Positions 1 to 14,039 are shown, counted from the stretch's first letter. The stretch is 64,000 bases of DNA from Mycobacterium pseudokansasii (GCF_900566075.1 NZ_UPHU01000001.1:2604001-2668000); one strand, 5' to 3'. The notes: generated from the letters alone by a model not told the origin. A program made the numbers and translations.

Positions 1-448
1 GTTCCTGCGCGGCGCCGATGCCGCCGAGCACCCCGGCGCGGTTGCGCTGCGCCCACAGATCGGCGCCCAGCGCCAGCGTGATCGGCAGCAGCGCGCCGCT
101 GGCGACCCCTTGGACGGTGCGGCCGGCGATCAGCATGTGGAAGTCGCCGAAGTGCCCGGCCAGCGCGGTGATCACCGAACCCGCAGCGAATCCGGCCAGG
201 CTGACCTGCAGCATGAGCTTGCGGCCGAACCGGTCGGAGGCCCGGCCCAGCAGCGGCATCGCGGCGATGTAGCCCAGCAGGTACATCGTGACGATCCAGG
301 TGATCCGCTGCAGCTGGTTCACCGGGATACCGACGCTGTTCATGATGTCGCGCATGATGGTGACCACGACATAGGTGTCGAGGGCACCCAGCAGCACCGC
401 GAGGCTGCCCGCGCTGATCGCTACCCGGCGGCCGGTCTGCGTGCTCAT
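1..448 (-). CDS. MFS multidrug/triacylglyceride efflux pump P55, N-terminal part
   Basis: The frame runs off the left edge, so only about 149 N-terminal residues are seen. It begins [20 protein letters not shown] and has several hydrophobic helices. MFS motif A is visible as [10 protein letters not shown] between helices 2 and 3, followed by [15 protein letters not shown] in the helix 4 region, as in drug:H+ antiporters. Its ATG shares one base with the stop of lprG, so the two are translationally coupled. In M. tuberculosis this pair (Rv1411c-Rv1410c) exports drugs and moves triacylglycerides and lipoglycans to the outer envelope. The truncation is only the window edge. Confidence 0.93.
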   Translation of the reverse strand, partial: MSTQTGRRVAISAGSLAVLLGALDTYVVVTIMRDIMNSVGIPVNQLQRITWIVTMYLLGYIAAMPLLGRASDRFGRKLMLQVSLAGFAAGSVITALAGHFGDFHMLIAGRTVQGVASGALLPITLALGADLWAQRNRAGVLGGIGAAQE

Positions 449-1158
449 CAGGTCACCGGCGGCTTCGTGACTTGCACCTGCTCGCCCCAATTCGACAAGG
501 TCATCTGGACGGAGTTGCCCGAACCCCGATCCAACTTGACCTGGGCCAGCTGGTGGTCGCCGGTCTCCTGGATCCATACCGTGGCCGGCACCGGATCGGT
601 CGCACTGAACGGTGGTGCGATCTGATTCACCGCGTCCGCGGTGACCTTCCCGCTGATGCGGATAGTGCTCTGCCCGTTGATGGTGTCGCGCCCTTCGGCT
701 TTGGCGTTGTTGAAGTTCGCCAGCACGTTGGCGAGCCCGGTGTCAGGGTTCAGGATCTGCGAGGGATCGTAGATGTCGGCCGCCGGACCGAAGTCGCTCC
801 ACTTGTTGGGTGTGAGGGTGGCGTACAGGATCCCTTCGAAGACGACGAAGTCGGCATCGACATCGGACCCGCCGAGCGTGAGCTTGACATTGCCCTTGGC
901 GGCAGTGGGACTGGTGGTCAGATCGCCGGTCAGCGTCTTCATCGACAATCCCGGAATCTTGCCGTTCACCGTCAGGACCAGATGCGCACTCTTGACGGTC
1001 TTGGTCTTGTCGGTTGCCTGCTTCACCAATGGTGCCGCGTCGGGTAGTGGTCCGCCGCTGTCTTTCTTGCCTGACGAGCAGCCCGCGACCAGGGTGATGG
1101 CCAGGCCGAGGGCGGCGACGGCAGCGAAGAGACGGCGGTGACGTCTGGGGGGTTGCAT
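448..1158 (-). CDS. lprG: Lipoprotein LprG
   Basis: A 236-residue lipoprotein that binds triacylated glycolipids and hands them to the outer envelope together with the P55 pump. An Arg-rich N-terminus, a hydrophobic stretch and the lipobox LVAGC (Cys27 from this start) mark signal peptidase II processing. The mature part reads closely like M. tuberculosis LprG, for example [31 protein letters not shown] and [16 protein letters not shown]. An ATG lies three codons upstream at 1167, but a TACGAT -10-like box (1171-1166) overlaps it and leaves seven bases before the ATG at 1158. That start also gives 236 aa, the length I recall for the M. tuberculosis protein. Confidence 0.95.
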   Translation of the reverse strand: MQPPRRHRRLFAAVAALGLAITLVAGCSSGKKDSGGPLPDAAPLVKQATDKTKTVKSAHLVLTVNGKIPGLSMKTLTGDLTTSPTAAKGNVKLTLGGSDVDADFVVFEGILYATLTPNKWSDFGPAADIYDPSQILNPDTGLANVLANFNNAKAEGRDTINGQSTIRISGKVTADAVNQIAPPFSATDPVPATVWIQETGDHQLAQVKLDRGSGNSVQMTLSNWGEQVQVTKPPVT

Positions 1159-1276
1159 ACCCAGCATCGTAGAGGGTGCCGGTGACCGGGTCGGGCAACG
1201 CGGGGCCCGCAGCCGGTGGGGGCACCGCGGTTGTACCGGCTAATCGGGAGCCTCCCTGAGTCGCTAGCCTGGTGCG
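1159..1276. promoter_or_regulatory. Divergent promoter region lprG / ribE
   Basis: This short gap separates divergent lprG and ribE. Toward ribE, TAGCCT (1265-1270) lies exactly six bases before the ATG at 1277, and no Shine-Dalgarno sequence is visible. Toward lprG, TACGAT lies seven bases before the ATG at 1158. Both fit the leaderless layout common in mycobacteria, with a TANNNT box just upstream of the start codon. Transcription start sites are inferred. Confidence 0.5.
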
Positions 1277-1924
1277 ATGTTCACCGGAATTGTCGAGGAA
1301 CTCGGTGAGGTGACCGCGCGCGAGACCCTCGCCGACGCGGCGCGCCTGACCATCCGCGGCCCCGTCGTCACCTCCGACGCCGGCCATGGCGATTCCATCG
1401 CCGTCAACGGCGTCTGCCTGACGGTTGTGGAGGTGCTGCCCGATGGCCGGTTCACCGCCGACGTGATGGCCGAGACGCTCAACCGGTCCAGCCTCGGCAA
1501 TCTGCGGGAGGGCAGCCGGGTCAATCTGGAGCGAGCCGCCGCACTCAACAGCCGGCTCGGCGGGCACATCGTGCAGGGGCATGTGGACGGGACCGGCGAG
1601 ATCGTTGCCCGCACACCATCGCAGCATTGGGAAGTGGTGCGGATCGAGGTCCCCGCGACGTTGGCGCGCTACATCGTGGAGAAGGGATCGATCACCGTCG
1701 ACGGCATTTCGCTGACCGTTTCCGGGCTCGGCGCCCAGCCGCGGGATTGGTTCGAGGTGTCGCTGATTCCGACCACTCGGGAGTTGACCACGCTGGGTTC
1801 TGCGCCCGTGGGAACGCGGGTGAACCTCGAGGTCGACGTGCTCGCCAAATATGTCGAACGGTTGCTGCAGGCCCCCCGAACAGCCAACGCGGCACGCGCG
1901 GCGACAACTGAGAACACCGCTTAG
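1277..1924 (+). CDS. ribE: Riboflavin synthase alpha subunit
   Basis: Riboflavin synthase dismutates two 6,7-dimethyl-8-ribityllumazine molecules into riboflavin and 5-amino-6-ribitylaminouracil, the last step of vitamin B2 synthesis. The 215-residue protein starts with the diagnostic MFTGIVEELG. It has two similar lumazine-binding barrels: GDSIAVNGVCLTV near residues 38-50 in the first and KGSITVDGISLTV in the second, with GGHIVQGHVDGTGEI opening the second half. Length is normal. It is separated from ribBA-ribH by about 550 bp, so it probably has its own, apparently leaderless, promoter. M. tuberculosis annotations call this gene ribC. Confidence 0.96.
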   Translation: MFTGIVEELGEVTARETLADAARLTIRGPVVTSDAGHGDSIAVNGVCLTVVEVLPDGRFTADVMAETLNRSSLGNLREGSRVNLERAAALNSRLGGHIVQGHVDGTGEIVARTPSQHWEVVRIEVPATLARYIVEKGSITVDGISLTVSGLGAQPRDWFEVSLIPTTRELTTLGSAPVGTRVNLEVDVLAKYVERLLQAPRTANAARAATTENTA

Positions 1925-2471
1925 CAAGGCGAGTGCGCTCGGGTACGCCCCCACGTTGCGATCCAGTGGGCCGCGCGATGGCAATCAAAGAGGAAAACGG
2001 CGACGATTATCGCTTGCCCGTCCGCGCATGGTCGCGCTTTTCCAACGGTGGCGAAACACCGATAGCGGAATAAACCCAATAAAGTCGACAACATTCGTTC
2101 GCAATACGGCGTCAACCGTCGTGCTGATGCCGAGTTCGCCGTACCGGGACCCGACGAATGACGTGATACCGATCAGAACGGCGGCGGCCGCGAAGGCGCT
2201 GATCCGGCGGGCCGGCAGGGTGGCCGAAGCCGGCTGGCCGGTCCGCCAGTGCGTGGTGGTGTCACCGCATTCGCCCAGCCTTGGACGAGTCGTGAACGAA
2301 TGCGTGAACCGGCCCGCAGTTGCCCGACGGCATTGCCGACTGCCTGATCAGAAGGCACGCGAATGAGCCATCTCACTGAATAAGGCGACATCCGAGGCGG
2401 CAGCGTGGTTCATACTGAATGCGACATGCGGGCATTACCGGCCCGGTTCAGCGACAGCAAAGGTAACAACG
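1925..2471. other. Intergenic region between ribE and ribBA
   Basis: No convincing gene is seen in about 550 bp where M. tuberculosis carries two small hypothetical genes (Rv1413, Rv1414). On the minus strand, 2355-1985 stays open for more than 100 codons and contains a hydrophobic run (AFAAAAVLIGITSFVG), but it lacks a plausible start codon and a Shine-Dalgarno site and may be a decayed fragment. On the plus strand a 31-codon frame starts at 1978. Immediately before ribBA, AAAGG lies at a normal ribosome-binding distance. I see no FMN riboswitch signature. Confidence 0.4.
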
Positions 2472-4704
<2,233 letters not shown>

Positions 4705-4817
4705 ACGGCTGGTGACTTCGAGCCAGCGCTTCCGCTGGGGGGATCCCGAACGGGGGTGCAATTGGGCAGCCGGGCCTGACGGGGGCTGACGCCGTCGCTG
4801 CGCAACTACGGCGAGAA

Positions 4818-5573
4818 GTGTGGGCATGGTGCGTTTCTATCGAATGTATGGCCGGTGCCGAGGGACTTATTCCGGCCGAGCTGATCGCCGAGTTGGCCAA
4901 GTCTGCCAAGTTGCGGCCGTTGGCGCGGCCGGCCGAAGACCCTGAATCGGGATACCGCCCGTCGACCCAACACGCCGACTTCGTGCGGTGTCGCGATCTG
5001 ACCTGCCGGGGGCCCGGTTGTGATCAGCCGGCGATCGCGTGTGACCTGGACCATACCGTCGCTTACGGCGATGAGGCCGTACCCACGCATCGAACCTGAA
5101 ATGCCTTTGTAGCAAAGCAATGGCCGCCACCATTCGTGGTTGGCGACTGGGACGTCGTACCGACTGTCACGCACGGTTCCACTGAGCGCCGGGGGGTGCA
5201 ACTGCCCCGGCGACTTACCATCTGTTGAGAACCTTCTGGGGCGGCGCGACATACAGCTTCCCGACGGGACAGTGATCTGGTTTCTTCCCGACGGACAGAC
5301 CTGGGTGACCACTCCAGGCAGCGCACTGCTCTTTCCGAACCTGTGCGCGCCGACCGGTGACGTGCCGGCTTCCTCGCCCACTCCCGACCGGCGCAGCAAA
5401 GGATGCGAAGTCATGATGCCCCGCCGCAGCAGCACCCGCGCGCGAATCGCATCAACGCCGAACGCCGACACAACCGACCGGCCACCCAGGCCGCCGAGGC
5501 TCAAGCAAAGTACGTCGGTGCGCACGACACCCCGGAACTGCCACCTGATCCCGACGAGCCACCGCCTTTCTAG
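4818..5573 (+). pseudogene. Degenerate 13E12 repeat family (DUF222/HNH) gene
   Basis: This is a broken member of the mycobacterial 13E12 repeat family, which encodes DUF222 proteins ending in an HNH nuclease domain. In one frame LIPAELIAELAKSAKLRPLA and CRGPGCDQPAIACDLDHTVAY match the pre-HNH and HNH core, but a stop follows at 5097. NLKCLC continues in a second frame just after it. RRDIQLPDGTVIWFLPDG and TTPGSALLFPNLC lie in a third frame. The typical tail ending DEPPPF lies in yet another frame and stops at 5571-5573. The N-terminal DUF222 half is missing. It occupies the place of lprH and Rv1419 in M. tuberculosis. Confidence 0.85.
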
Positions 5574-5604
5574 ATGCGCTTCTAACGACCACTAGCCTGG
5601 GTAC

Positions 5605-7548
5605 GTGCCAGATCCCGCAACGTACCGCCCCACGCCCGGGTCCATCCCGGTCGAGCCTGGCGTCTACCGGTTCCGGGACCCGCACGGGCGGGTGATCTAC
5701 GTCGGCAAGGCAAAAAGTCTGCGCAGCCGGCTGACGTCATACTTCGCCGACGTCGCCCATCTGCATCCGAGGACCCGGCAGATGGTGACCACCGCGGCCA
5801 AGGTCGAGTGGACGGTGGTCAACACCGAGGTCGAGGCGCTGCAGCTGGAGTACAACTGGATCAAGGAATTCGACCCCCGCTTCAACGTTCGCTACCGTGA
5901 CGACAAGTCGTATCCGGCGCTGGCCGTCACCCTCAACGAGGAATTTCCCCGGTTGATGGTCTATCGGGGTCCACGGCGCAAAGGTGTGCGCTATTTCGGG
6001 CCTTACTCGCACGCGTGGGCCATCCGGGAAACTCTGGATCTGCTCACCAGGGTGTTTCCCGCGAGAACCTGCTCGGCCGGAGTGTTCAAGCGCCACAAGC
6101 AAATCGAGCGCCCATGCCTGCTCGGCTACATCGACAAATGTTCGGCTCCTTGTGTCGGCAGGGTCAGCGCCGGGCAGCACCGCCAGATTGTGGAGGACTT
6201 CTGCGATTTTCTGTCGGGTAAGACCGACCGGTATGCCCGCGAGTTGGAACGTCAGATGAACACCGCGGCCGAGCAGCTGGATTTCGAGCGAGCCGCCCGG
6301 CTTCGCGACGACCTATCGGCGCTGAAGCGCGCCATGGAAAAGCAGGCCGTGGTGCTCGGCGACGGTACCGACGCAGACGTGATGGCCTTCGCCGACGACG
6401 AACTCGAAGCGGCGGTGCAGGTGTTTCACGTCCGTGGCGGACGGGTCCGCGGCCAGCGCGGCTGGATCGTCGAAAAGTCGGCAGACCCCGGGGATTCCGG
6501 TGAGGAGCAGTTGGTCGAACAGTTCCTCACCCAGTTCTATGGCGAGCAGGCCGAGTTGGGTAGCGCCGCAGACGAATCGGTCAACCCGGTTCCCCGCGAG
6601 GTGCTGGTGCCCTGTCTGCCGTCCAATTCCGGGGAGTTGTCCAGCTGGCTGTCGGGTCTGCGAGGCTCCCGGGTCACGCTGCGGGTACCGCGCCGCGGTG
6701 ACAAGCGGGCGCTGGCTGAGACCGTGCAGCGCAACGCGAAAGAGGCGTTGCAGCAACACAAGCTGAAGCGAGCCGGTGACTTCAACGCCAGATCGGCTGC
6801 ACTACAGAATATTCAGGAAGCTCTCGGGTTGGCCGACGCCCCGCTGCGCATCGAGTGTGTCGACATCAGCCATGTACAGGGCACCGACGTGGTGGGCTCG
6901 CTGGTGGTCTTCGAGGACGGCCTGCCGCGCAAGTCGGATTACCGCCACTTCGGGATCCGGGAGGCCGCCGGACAGGGGCGTTCCGACGACGTCGCCTCCA
7001 TCGCAGAAGTGACCCGACGACGCTTCCTGCGCCACGTAAGTGATCAGAGCGATCCGAATCTGCTTAGCCCGGAAGGGAAGTCACGGCGGTTCGCTTACCC
7101 GCCCAACCTTTACGTCGTCGACGGCGGCGCACCCCAGGTCAATGCGGCCAAAGCCGTCCTCGATGAACTGGGTGTCAGCGACGTCGCGGTCATCGGCCTG
7201 GCCAAGCGGCTGGAAGAGGTCTGGGTGCCGTCCGAGCCGGACCCCGTCATCATGCCCCGCAACAGCGAGGGCCTCTATCTGCTACAGCGGGTGCGCGACG
7301 AGGCGCACCGATTCGCCATCACTTACCATCGGAGCAAACGATCCAAGCGAATGACGGCATCGGCGCTCGATGGGGTACCCGGATTGGGAGAACATCGTCG
7401 CAAGGCGCTGGTCACCCATTTCGGGTCGATCGCCCGCCTCAAGGAGGCCACCGTAGACCAGATCACCGCCGTTCCGGGTATCGGCGTAGCCACGGCTACG
7501 GCCGTCCTCGAGGCACTGCGCCCCGACCGACCGGAAGCTTCGGAATGA
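5605..7548 (+). CDS. uvrC: Excinuclease ABC subunit C
   Basis: UvrC makes both incisions around bulky DNA lesions after UvrA and UvrB load. The N-terminal GIY-YIG nuclease ([20 protein letters not shown], about residues 18-37) cuts 3' of the lesion. A UVR motif ([15 protein letters not shown], near residue 225) binds UvrB. The central RNase H-like nuclease includes [16 protein letters not shown] and [13 protein letters not shown]. Paired helix-hairpin-helix motifs ([14 protein letters not shown] and [15 protein letters not shown]) end the protein. 647 residues is normal. The GTG start follows TAGCCT by six bases, suggesting a leaderless message. Its stop overlaps rapZ. Confidence 0.97.
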   Translation: MPDPATYRPTPGSIPVEPGVYRFRDPHGRVIYVGKAKSLRSRLTSYFADVAHLHPRTRQMVTTAAKVEWTVVNTEVEALQLEYNWIKEFDPRFNVRYRDDKSYPALAVTLNEEFPRLMVYRGPRRKGVRYFGPYSHAWAIRETLDLLTRVFPARTCSAGVFKRHKQIERPCLLGYIDKCSAPCVGRVSAGQHRQIVEDFCDFLSGKTDRYARELERQMNTAAEQLDFERAARLRDDLSALKRAMEKQAVVLGDGTDADVMAFADDELEAAVQVFHVRGGRVRGQRGWIVEKSADPGDSGEEQLVEQFLTQFYGEQAELGSAADESVNPVPREVLVPCLPSNSGELSSWLSGLRGSRVTLRVPRRGDKRALAETVQRNAKEALQQHKLKRAGDFNARSAALQNIQEALGLADAPLRIECVDISHVQGTDVVGSLVVFEDGLPRKSDYRHFGIREAAGQGRSDDVASIAEVTRRRFLRHVSDQSDPNLLSPEGKSRRFAYPPNLYVVDGGAPQVNAAKAVLDELGVSDVAVIGLAKRLEEVWVPSEPDPVIMPRNSEGLYLLQRVRDEAHRFAITYHRSKRSKRMTASALDGVPGLGEHRRKALVTHFGSIARLKEATVDQITAVPGIGVATATAVLEALRPDRPEASE

Positions 7549-8459
7549 CCGGGGACAGCCATCCCGGCCCGGGAAGCCCGGAAAACCATGCATCGCCCGA
7601 TATCGACGTCGTTCTGGTGACCGGGTTGTCCGGAGCCGGACGCGGTACGGCGGCCAAGGTACTGGAGGACCTGGGCTGGTACGTCGCCGACAACCTGCCG
7701 CCCCAGCTGATCACCCGCATGGTTGACTTCGGGCTGGCAGCGGGATCGCGGATCACCCAACTGGCCGTGGTGATGGACGTGCGGTCACGCGGATTCACCG
7801 GCGACCTGGACGAGGTGCGCAACGAACTGGCCACCCGCAACATCACCCCCCGGGTGGTTTTCATGGAGGCGTCCGACGACATGCTGGTGCGCCGCTACGA
7901 ACAGAATCGGCGCAGCCATCCGCTCCAGGGCCAGCAGACGCTGGCCGAGGGCATCGCCGCCGAGCGGAAGATGCTGGCGCCGGTACGCGCCAACGCGGAT
8001 CTGATCATCGACACCTCGACCTTGTCGGTGCGGGGCCTGAGGGAAAGCATTGAGCGCGCGTTCGGCAGCGACGGCGGCGCGAGCACCAGCGTCACCGTCG
8101 AATCTTTCGGCTTCAAATACGGGCTGCCGATGGACGCGGACATGGTCATGGACGTGCGGTTCCTGCCCAACCCACATTGGGTCGACGAGTTGCGGCCCCT
8201 CACCGGCCAACACCAGGCGGTGCGGGACTATGTGCTGGAGCAACCCGGCGCAGCCGAGTTCCTCGAGACATACCATCGGCTGCTGTCCCTGGTCGTCGAG
8301 GGCTACCGCAGGGAGGGGAAGCGCTACATGACGGTCGCCGTCGGCTGCACCGGCGGTAAGCATCGCAGTGTGGCGATCGCGGAGGCACTGATGCGGCTGC
8401 TGGGTTCTGACTCGGGGCTTTCGGTGCGGGCGCTGCATCGGGATCTGGGTCGCGAATGA
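7545..8459 (+). CDS. rapZ: RNase adapter / nucleotide-binding protein RapZ
   Basis: A 304-residue member of the RapZ (YvcJ) family, which binds nucleotides and, in enterobacteria, guides RNase E to the small RNA GlmZ. The actinobacterial role is not settled. The P-loop reads [12 protein letters not shown], with Arg in the usual Lys position, as I recall also for the M. tuberculosis protein. The C-terminal part has [27 protein letters not shown] and [10 protein letters not shown], the family's signature blocks. ATGA overlaps join it to uvrC upstream and yvcK downstream. The rapZ-yvcK-whiA order is conserved across Gram-positive bacteria. Confidence 0.95.
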   Translation: MTGDSHPGPGSPENHASPDIDVVLVTGLSGAGRGTAAKVLEDLGWYVADNLPPQLITRMVDFGLAAGSRITQLAVVMDVRSRGFTGDLDEVRNELATRNITPRVVFMEASDDMLVRRYEQNRRSHPLQGQQTLAEGIAAERKMLAPVRANADLIIDTSTLSVRGLRESIERAFGSDGGASTSVTVESFGFKYGLPMDADMVMDVRFLPNPHWVDELRPLTGQHQAVRDYVLEQPGAAEFLETYHRLLSLVVEGYRREGKRYMTVAVGCTGGKHRSVAIAEALMRLLGSDSGLSVRALHRDLGRE

Positions 8460-9526
8460 ATACGCCGGGCCACCCGCCGCCCAGCCACAGCATCGTCGCT
8501 CTCGGCGGCGGCCACGGTTTGTATGCGACCTTGTCGGCGGCGCGGCGGCTGACCCCCTACGTCACGGCGGTGGTGACCGTCGCCGATGACGGTGGTTCCT
8601 CCGGCCGGCTGCGTAGCGAACTCGGCGTGGTGCCGCCCGGAGACTTGCGAATGGCGTTGGCGGCCTTGGCATCCGATAGCCCACACGGGCGATTGTGGGC
8701 GACCATTATGCAGCATCGGTTCGGTGGTGACGGCGCGCTGGCCGGACATCCGATCGGCAACTTGCTGCTTGCCGGCCTGTCGGAGGTGCTGGCCGACCCG
8801 GTCGCCGCGCTCGACGAACTCGGACGCATCCTGGGCGTCAAGGGCAGGGTGTTGCCGATGTGCCCGATCGCGCTGCAGATCGAGGCCGACGTGTCCGGCC
8901 TGGAGTCCGACCCGCGAATGTTCCGGCTGATCCGCGGCCAGGTGGCGATCGCGACCACGCCGGGGAAGGTGCGCCGGGTGCGGTTGCTGCCCGCCGGCCC
9001 GCCGGCGACCCGGCAGGCTGTCGACGCCATCATGGCCGCCGACCTGGTGGTCCTGGGTCCGGGCTCGTGGTTCACCAGCGTGATCCCGCATGTGCTGGTG
9101 CCGGGGCTGCTCAGCGCACTGCAGGCCACCACCGCTCAGCGGGCGCTGGTGCTCAATCTGGTGGCCGAGCCGGGGGAGACGGCGGGCTTTTCGGTGGAGC
9201 GTCACCTGCACGTACTGGCCCAGCATGCGCCAGGGTTCACCGTGCACGACATCATCATCGACGCCGAACGAGTGCCCAGCGAACGGGAGCGCGACCAACT
9301 GCGCCGGACCGCGACGCTGCTGCAGGCCGAGGTGCACTTCGCCGACGTCGCCAGACCTGGTACACCTTTACATGACCCGGGCAAGCTGGCGGCCGTCCTC
9401 GACGCGGTGCGGGCGCGTGACCGGGGCCCGGCGGCGACTCCGGTGACCACACAGGAGATACCGATCGAGGGTGGACGTCAACAGACCGGCGTGCACGGCG
9501 CTGGGCGGCAACGGACCGAGGAGTGA
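8456..9526 (+). CDS. yvcK: YvcK/CuvA family carbon-flux and cell-wall factor
   Basis: A 356-residue CofD-like protein with an N-terminal Rossmann fold (VALGGGHGLYATLSAARRL). It contains the conserved VTVADDGGSSGRLRSELGVV and PPGDLRMALAAL blocks, and LVVLGPGSWFTSVIPHVL later on. YvcK proteins bind UDP-sugars and are needed for peptidoglycan synthesis under gluconeogenic growth; the M. tuberculosis orthologue (CuvA, Rv1422) is a Ser/Thr kinase target needed for nutrient use and virulence. It overlaps rapZ by ATGA and ends six bases before whiA. Confidence 0.94.
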   Translation: MNTPGHPPPSHSIVALGGGHGLYATLSAARRLTPYVTAVVTVADDGGSSGRLRSELGVVPPGDLRMALAALASDSPHGRLWATIMQHRFGGDGALAGHPIGNLLLAGLSEVLADPVAALDELGRILGVKGRVLPMCPIALQIEADVSGLESDPRMFRLIRGQVAIATTPGKVRRVRLLPAGPPATRQAVDAIMAADLVVLGPGSWFTSVIPHVLVPGLLSALQATTAQRALVLNLVAEPGETAGFSVERHLHVLAQHAPGFTVHDIIIDAERVPSERERDQLRRTATLLQAEVHFADVARPGTPLHDPGKLAAVLDAVRARDRGPAATPVTTQEIPIEGGRQQTGVHGAGRQRTEE

Positions 9527-9532
9527 CGACGC

Positions 9533-10516
9533 GTGGCGATGACGACCGAAGTCAAGGACGAGTTGAGTCGTCTGGTGGTCAAATCGGTCAGTGCGCGGCG
9601 AGCAGAGGTCACCTCCCTGCTGAGGTTCGCCGGTGGCTTGCACATCGTGGCCGGTCGGGTGGTCGTCGAAGCCGAGGTGGACCTGGGCAGCATCGCCCGG
9701 CGGCTGCGCAAGGACATCTTCGAGCTGTATGGCTACACCGCGGTGGTGCACGTGTTGTCGGCCAGCGGCATTCGCAAGAACACCCGATATGTCCTGCGGG
9801 TCGCCAATGACGGTGAGGCGCTGGCTCGCCAGACCGGGTTGCTGGATGTGCGTGGGCGTCCGGTGCGCGGCCTGCCGGCGCAGGTGGTTGGGGGCAGTGT
9901 CGCTGACGCCGAAGCCGCTTGGCGCGGAGCCTTTTTGGCACACGGATCGCTGACCGAGCCAGGACGCTCGTCGGCGTTGGAGGTGAGCTGTCCCGGCCCG
10001 GAGGCCGCGCTCGCGCTAGTGGGTGCGGCGCGTCGGCTCGGGGTCAGCGCAAAGGCCCGCGAGGTGCGCGGCACCGACCGGGTGGTGGTCCGCGACGGTG
10101 AGGCGATCGGCGCATTGCTGACCCGGATGGGAGCGCAGGACACCCGGCTGGTATGGGAGGAACGCCGGATGCGTCGCGAAGTACGCGCGACGGCCAACCG
10201 GCTGGCCAACTTCGACGATGCCAATCTGCGCCGCTCGGCCCGGGCGGCGGTCGCAGCGGCGGCGCGGGTGGAGCGTGCGCTGGAGATCCTCGGCGACTCC
10301 GTGCCCGACCATCTGGCCGCTGCCGGCAAACTGCGGGTCGAGCATCGGCAGGCATCGCTGGAGGAGCTGGGCCGCCTCGCCGAACCACCCATGACCAAAG
10401 ATGCTGTGGCAGGACGGATCCGGCGATTGCTGTCGATGGCCGACCGCAAGGCGAAGGTTGACGGGATTCCGGACACCGAGTCCGCGGTGACGCCCGACCT
10501 ACTCGAGGACGCATAA
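9533..10516 (+). CDS. whiA: Sporulation/cell-division regulator WhiA
   Basis: WhiA is a DNA-binding protein built from a LAGLIDADG homing-endonuclease-like domain fused to a C-terminal helix-turn-helix. In Streptomyces it works with WhiB to switch on septation. The 327-residue product has the expected N-terminal block ([20 protein letters not shown]), the middle part [19 protein letters not shown] and the HTH ([20 protein letters not shown]). GAGGAG (9518-9523) sits nine bases before the GTG at 9533; an in-frame ATG at 9539 also matches the start I recall in M. tuberculosis. It is the last gene of the uvrC-rapZ-yvcK-whiA operon. Confidence 0.95.
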   Translation: MAMTTEVKDELSRLVVKSVSARRAEVTSLLRFAGGLHIVAGRVVVEAEVDLGSIARRLRKDIFELYGYTAVVHVLSASGIRKNTRYVLRVANDGEALARQTGLLDVRGRPVRGLPAQVVGGSVADAEAAWRGAFLAHGSLTEPGRSSALEVSCPGPEAALALVGAARRLGVSAKAREVRGTDRVVVRDGEAIGALLTRMGAQDTRLVWEERRMRREVRATANRLANFDDANLRRSARAAVAAAARVERALEILGDSVPDHLAAAGKLRVEHRQASLEELGRLAEPPMTKDAVAGRIRRLLSMADRKAKVDGIPDTESAVTPDLLEDA

Positions 10517-10538
10517 CGGGCCGGTCGGCGCGATGTGA

Positions 10539-11975
<1,437 letters not shown>

Positions 11976-11990
11976 CGCTGTTGTCGCCCC

Positions 11991-12026
11991 GTTAGCGCGG
12001 ATTTCCGCGTAGTTGGTTCGGGGCAA
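11991..12026 (+). repeat. Left terminal inverted repeat of the insertion sequence
   Basis: This 36-bp stretch matches the reverse complement of 14040-14075 at 28 of 36 positions by hand alignment. Positions 6-19 of the repeat are identical in both ends and can form a small hairpin by themselves. A lower-GC leader of about 245 bp separates it from the transposase start. Confidence 0.8.
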
Positions 12027-12270
12027 CACCCGCGCGTAGCGAGAGCCGCCTGACCTGCGGTTTCTTGGTGATTTCGGGTGTGGATCACTGACCTATATTG
12101 TGTATAGCTGGCTGTCATTATAGACAATTGGTGATCGTTGGCTGTCGTAATCGTCGAGCGGAGCGACGGGTAGAATCGCACTCTGAATTCAGCAATCGTT
12201 GCAGTTCAACACTTTCCGTGCCGGCATGTCGTAGTGCTAGCTTGCCGAGTAGAACTGTTAAAATTGTTGT

Positions 12271-14034
12271 GTGCCAGCTAGATCACCACAAGATCGAGAA
12301 GTGCGGGCGTTCACCGCGCCGGAGCAGGTGAACCAGCGCCGCTACGAGGCGCTGCGCGCGTTCTTCGTCGAGGGCCTGTCCCATGCCGAGGCCGGCGAGC
12401 GGTTCGGCTACACCCGGTGGGGAATGGTCAACCTGGTGCGCGACCACCGGGCCGGCAAGCTGGAGTTGTTCGCCCCGCAACGCAAGCCCGGCCCCGCACC
12501 GGGCACCGCGCCGGCCAAGGAGCGGGTCCGCGCCCGGGTGATCGAGCTGCGTCGCGAGGGGCTGTCCACCTACGAGATCTCCGCGCGGCTCGCCGGCGAG
12601 AACACCCCGCTGAACCGCACCAGCGTCGGCGAGATCCTCACCGAGGAGGGATTCGGGCGCCTGCTGCGCCACCCCGAACCGGTCGCCAGCACCAGCCCGG
12701 CCACCCCAGGACGGGACACCCGGCTACCGCGCACCGGCAAGCTGGACTTCCAAACCTGGCCCGCCACAGTCGAAACCGGCAAGGCGGGGCTGTTGCTGTT
12801 GATCCCGGACCTGGTCGCGCTGGGGCTGCCCGAGCTGGTGCGCCGAGCCGGCTATCCCGGCACCCGGGTGGTGCCCGCGACCTCGTGGTTGCTCTCGCTG
12901 CTGGCGTTGAAGCTGACCCGCACCCGCCGCGTCTCCCACGTCGATGACCTGCTGATCTCCGACCCGGCCGCGGCCCTGTTCGCCGGACTGGCCGCACTGC
13001 CGAAAAAGTCCGCCCTGACCGACTACTCCTATCGCACCGGCCACGACCACCAACGCCGCTTCCTGGCCGCACTGGATGCGAAGATGATCGACGGCGGGCT
13101 CGCCACCGGCGAGAACGCAGTCTTCGACCTGGACTTCCACGCCGTCATGCACTGGGGCCACGACCCCGCGCTGGAAAAGCACTACGTGCCCACCCGCTCG
13201 CAACGCGCCCGCTCCGTGCTCACCTTCTTCGCCCAAGACACCGGCACCCACAACCTGGTCTACGCCAACGCCGACCTGTCCAAAGCCACCCAGGCCCGCG
13301 AGGTCATCGCCTTCTGCGACCACTGGAAAACCGTGTCCGGCACCGACCCGGCCATGCTGATCATGGACCAGAAGGTCACCACCCACACCGTGCTCGGCGA
13401 ACTCAACGACCGCGGCGTCAAGTTCCTGACCCTGCGCATGCGCTCGGCATCCCTGGTCAAACAGATCGACGCCCTCACGGGCAAAGACTTCACCACCGTG
13501 ACCCTCGACCGGCCCGGAAAGTTCAACCGCCCCAAGGTATGTGAAACCACCGGCGTACACCTGACCGGCTACCCCGCCACCGTGCGGCAACTCGTCGTCA
13601 CCGGGCTCGGCCGCGACACCCCCACCGTGATCATCACCAACGACCACGACCTGCCCGCCAAGGCCCTCATCGCCCACTACGCGCGGCGCATGACCATCGA
13701 GCAACGCCTCGCCGAGATCATCCAAGCCTTCCACGCCGACGCGCTGTCCTCAGCGGTCAACCTCAACGTCGATCTCGACATCATGCTCTGTGTGCTCGCC
13801 CAGGCCCTCACCGCCGCCCTGCGCAACCGACTACCCGGCTACGCCGCCGTCACCCCCGACGTGCTGCAACGCCGCTTCCTCGAAACCCCCGGCCAGATCA
13901 CCACCACCAACGACACCATCACCGTCCGACTCGACCGACGCGCCTACACCCCCGTCCTCCGCCAAGCCGACCTGGCACACGACACCACCGTCCCATGGTG
14001 GGGAAACCGAACACTCCGCTACGAATTCAACTGA
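12271..14034 (+). CDS. DDE transposase, IS4 superfamily
   Basis: A 587-residue transposase. The N-terminus has a helix-turn-helix (LSHAEAGERFGYTRWGMVNL) and a second HTH-like part (GLSTYEISARL). The RNase H-type core shows Asp286/Asp288 (FDLDFHAVMH), Asp366 (LIMDQKVTTH) and Glu477 within YARRMTIEQRL. That last block fits the Y-(2)-R-(3)-E signature of IS4-type transposases, although Lys of the full YREK motif is absent at the expected place. The GTG start has TAAAAT (12259-12264) exactly six bases upstream and no Shine-Dalgarno site, so it may be leaderless. I cannot name the exact IS; the IS1634 branch is possible given the length. Confidence 0.9.
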   Translation: MPARSPQDREVRAFTAPEQVNQRRYEALRAFFVEGLSHAEAGERFGYTRWGMVNLVRDHRAGKLELFAPQRKPGPAPGTAPAKERVRARVIELRREGLSTYEISARLAGENTPLNRTSVGEILTEEGFGRLLRHPEPVASTSPATPGRDTRLPRTGKLDFQTWPATVETGKAGLLLLIPDLVALGLPELVRRAGYPGTRVVPATSWLLSLLALKLTRTRRVSHVDDLLISDPAAALFAGLAALPKKSALTDYSYRTGHDHQRRFLAALDAKMIDGGLATGENAVFDLDFHAVMHWGHDPALEKHYVPTRSQRARSVLTFFAQDTGTHNLVYANADLSKATQAREVIAFCDHWKTVSGTDPAMLIMDQKVTTHTVLGELNDRGVKFLTLRMRSASLVKQIDALTGKDFTTVTLDRPGKFNRPKVCETTGVHLTGYPATVRQLVVTGLGRDTPTVIITNDHDLPAKALIAHYARRMTIEQRLAEIIQAFHADALSSAVNLNVDLDIMLCVLAQALTAALRNRLPGYAAVTPDVLQRRFLETPGQITTTNDTITVRLDRRAYTPVLRQADLAHDTTVPWWGNRTLRYEFN

Positions 14035-14039
14035 CCAAC

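Noticed and set aside
743..1984. Long minus-strand frames opposite lprG/ribE, and similar ones opposite ribBA (2448-4016), the transposase (12724-13734) and ctaA-region genes
   Set aside because: They are antisense or out-of-frame shadows of well-recognised genes in high-GC DNA and show no family resemblance or ribosome-binding sites.
2367..2471. FMN riboswitch before ribBA
   Set aside because: I could not see the conserved RFN element blocks on reading the leader.
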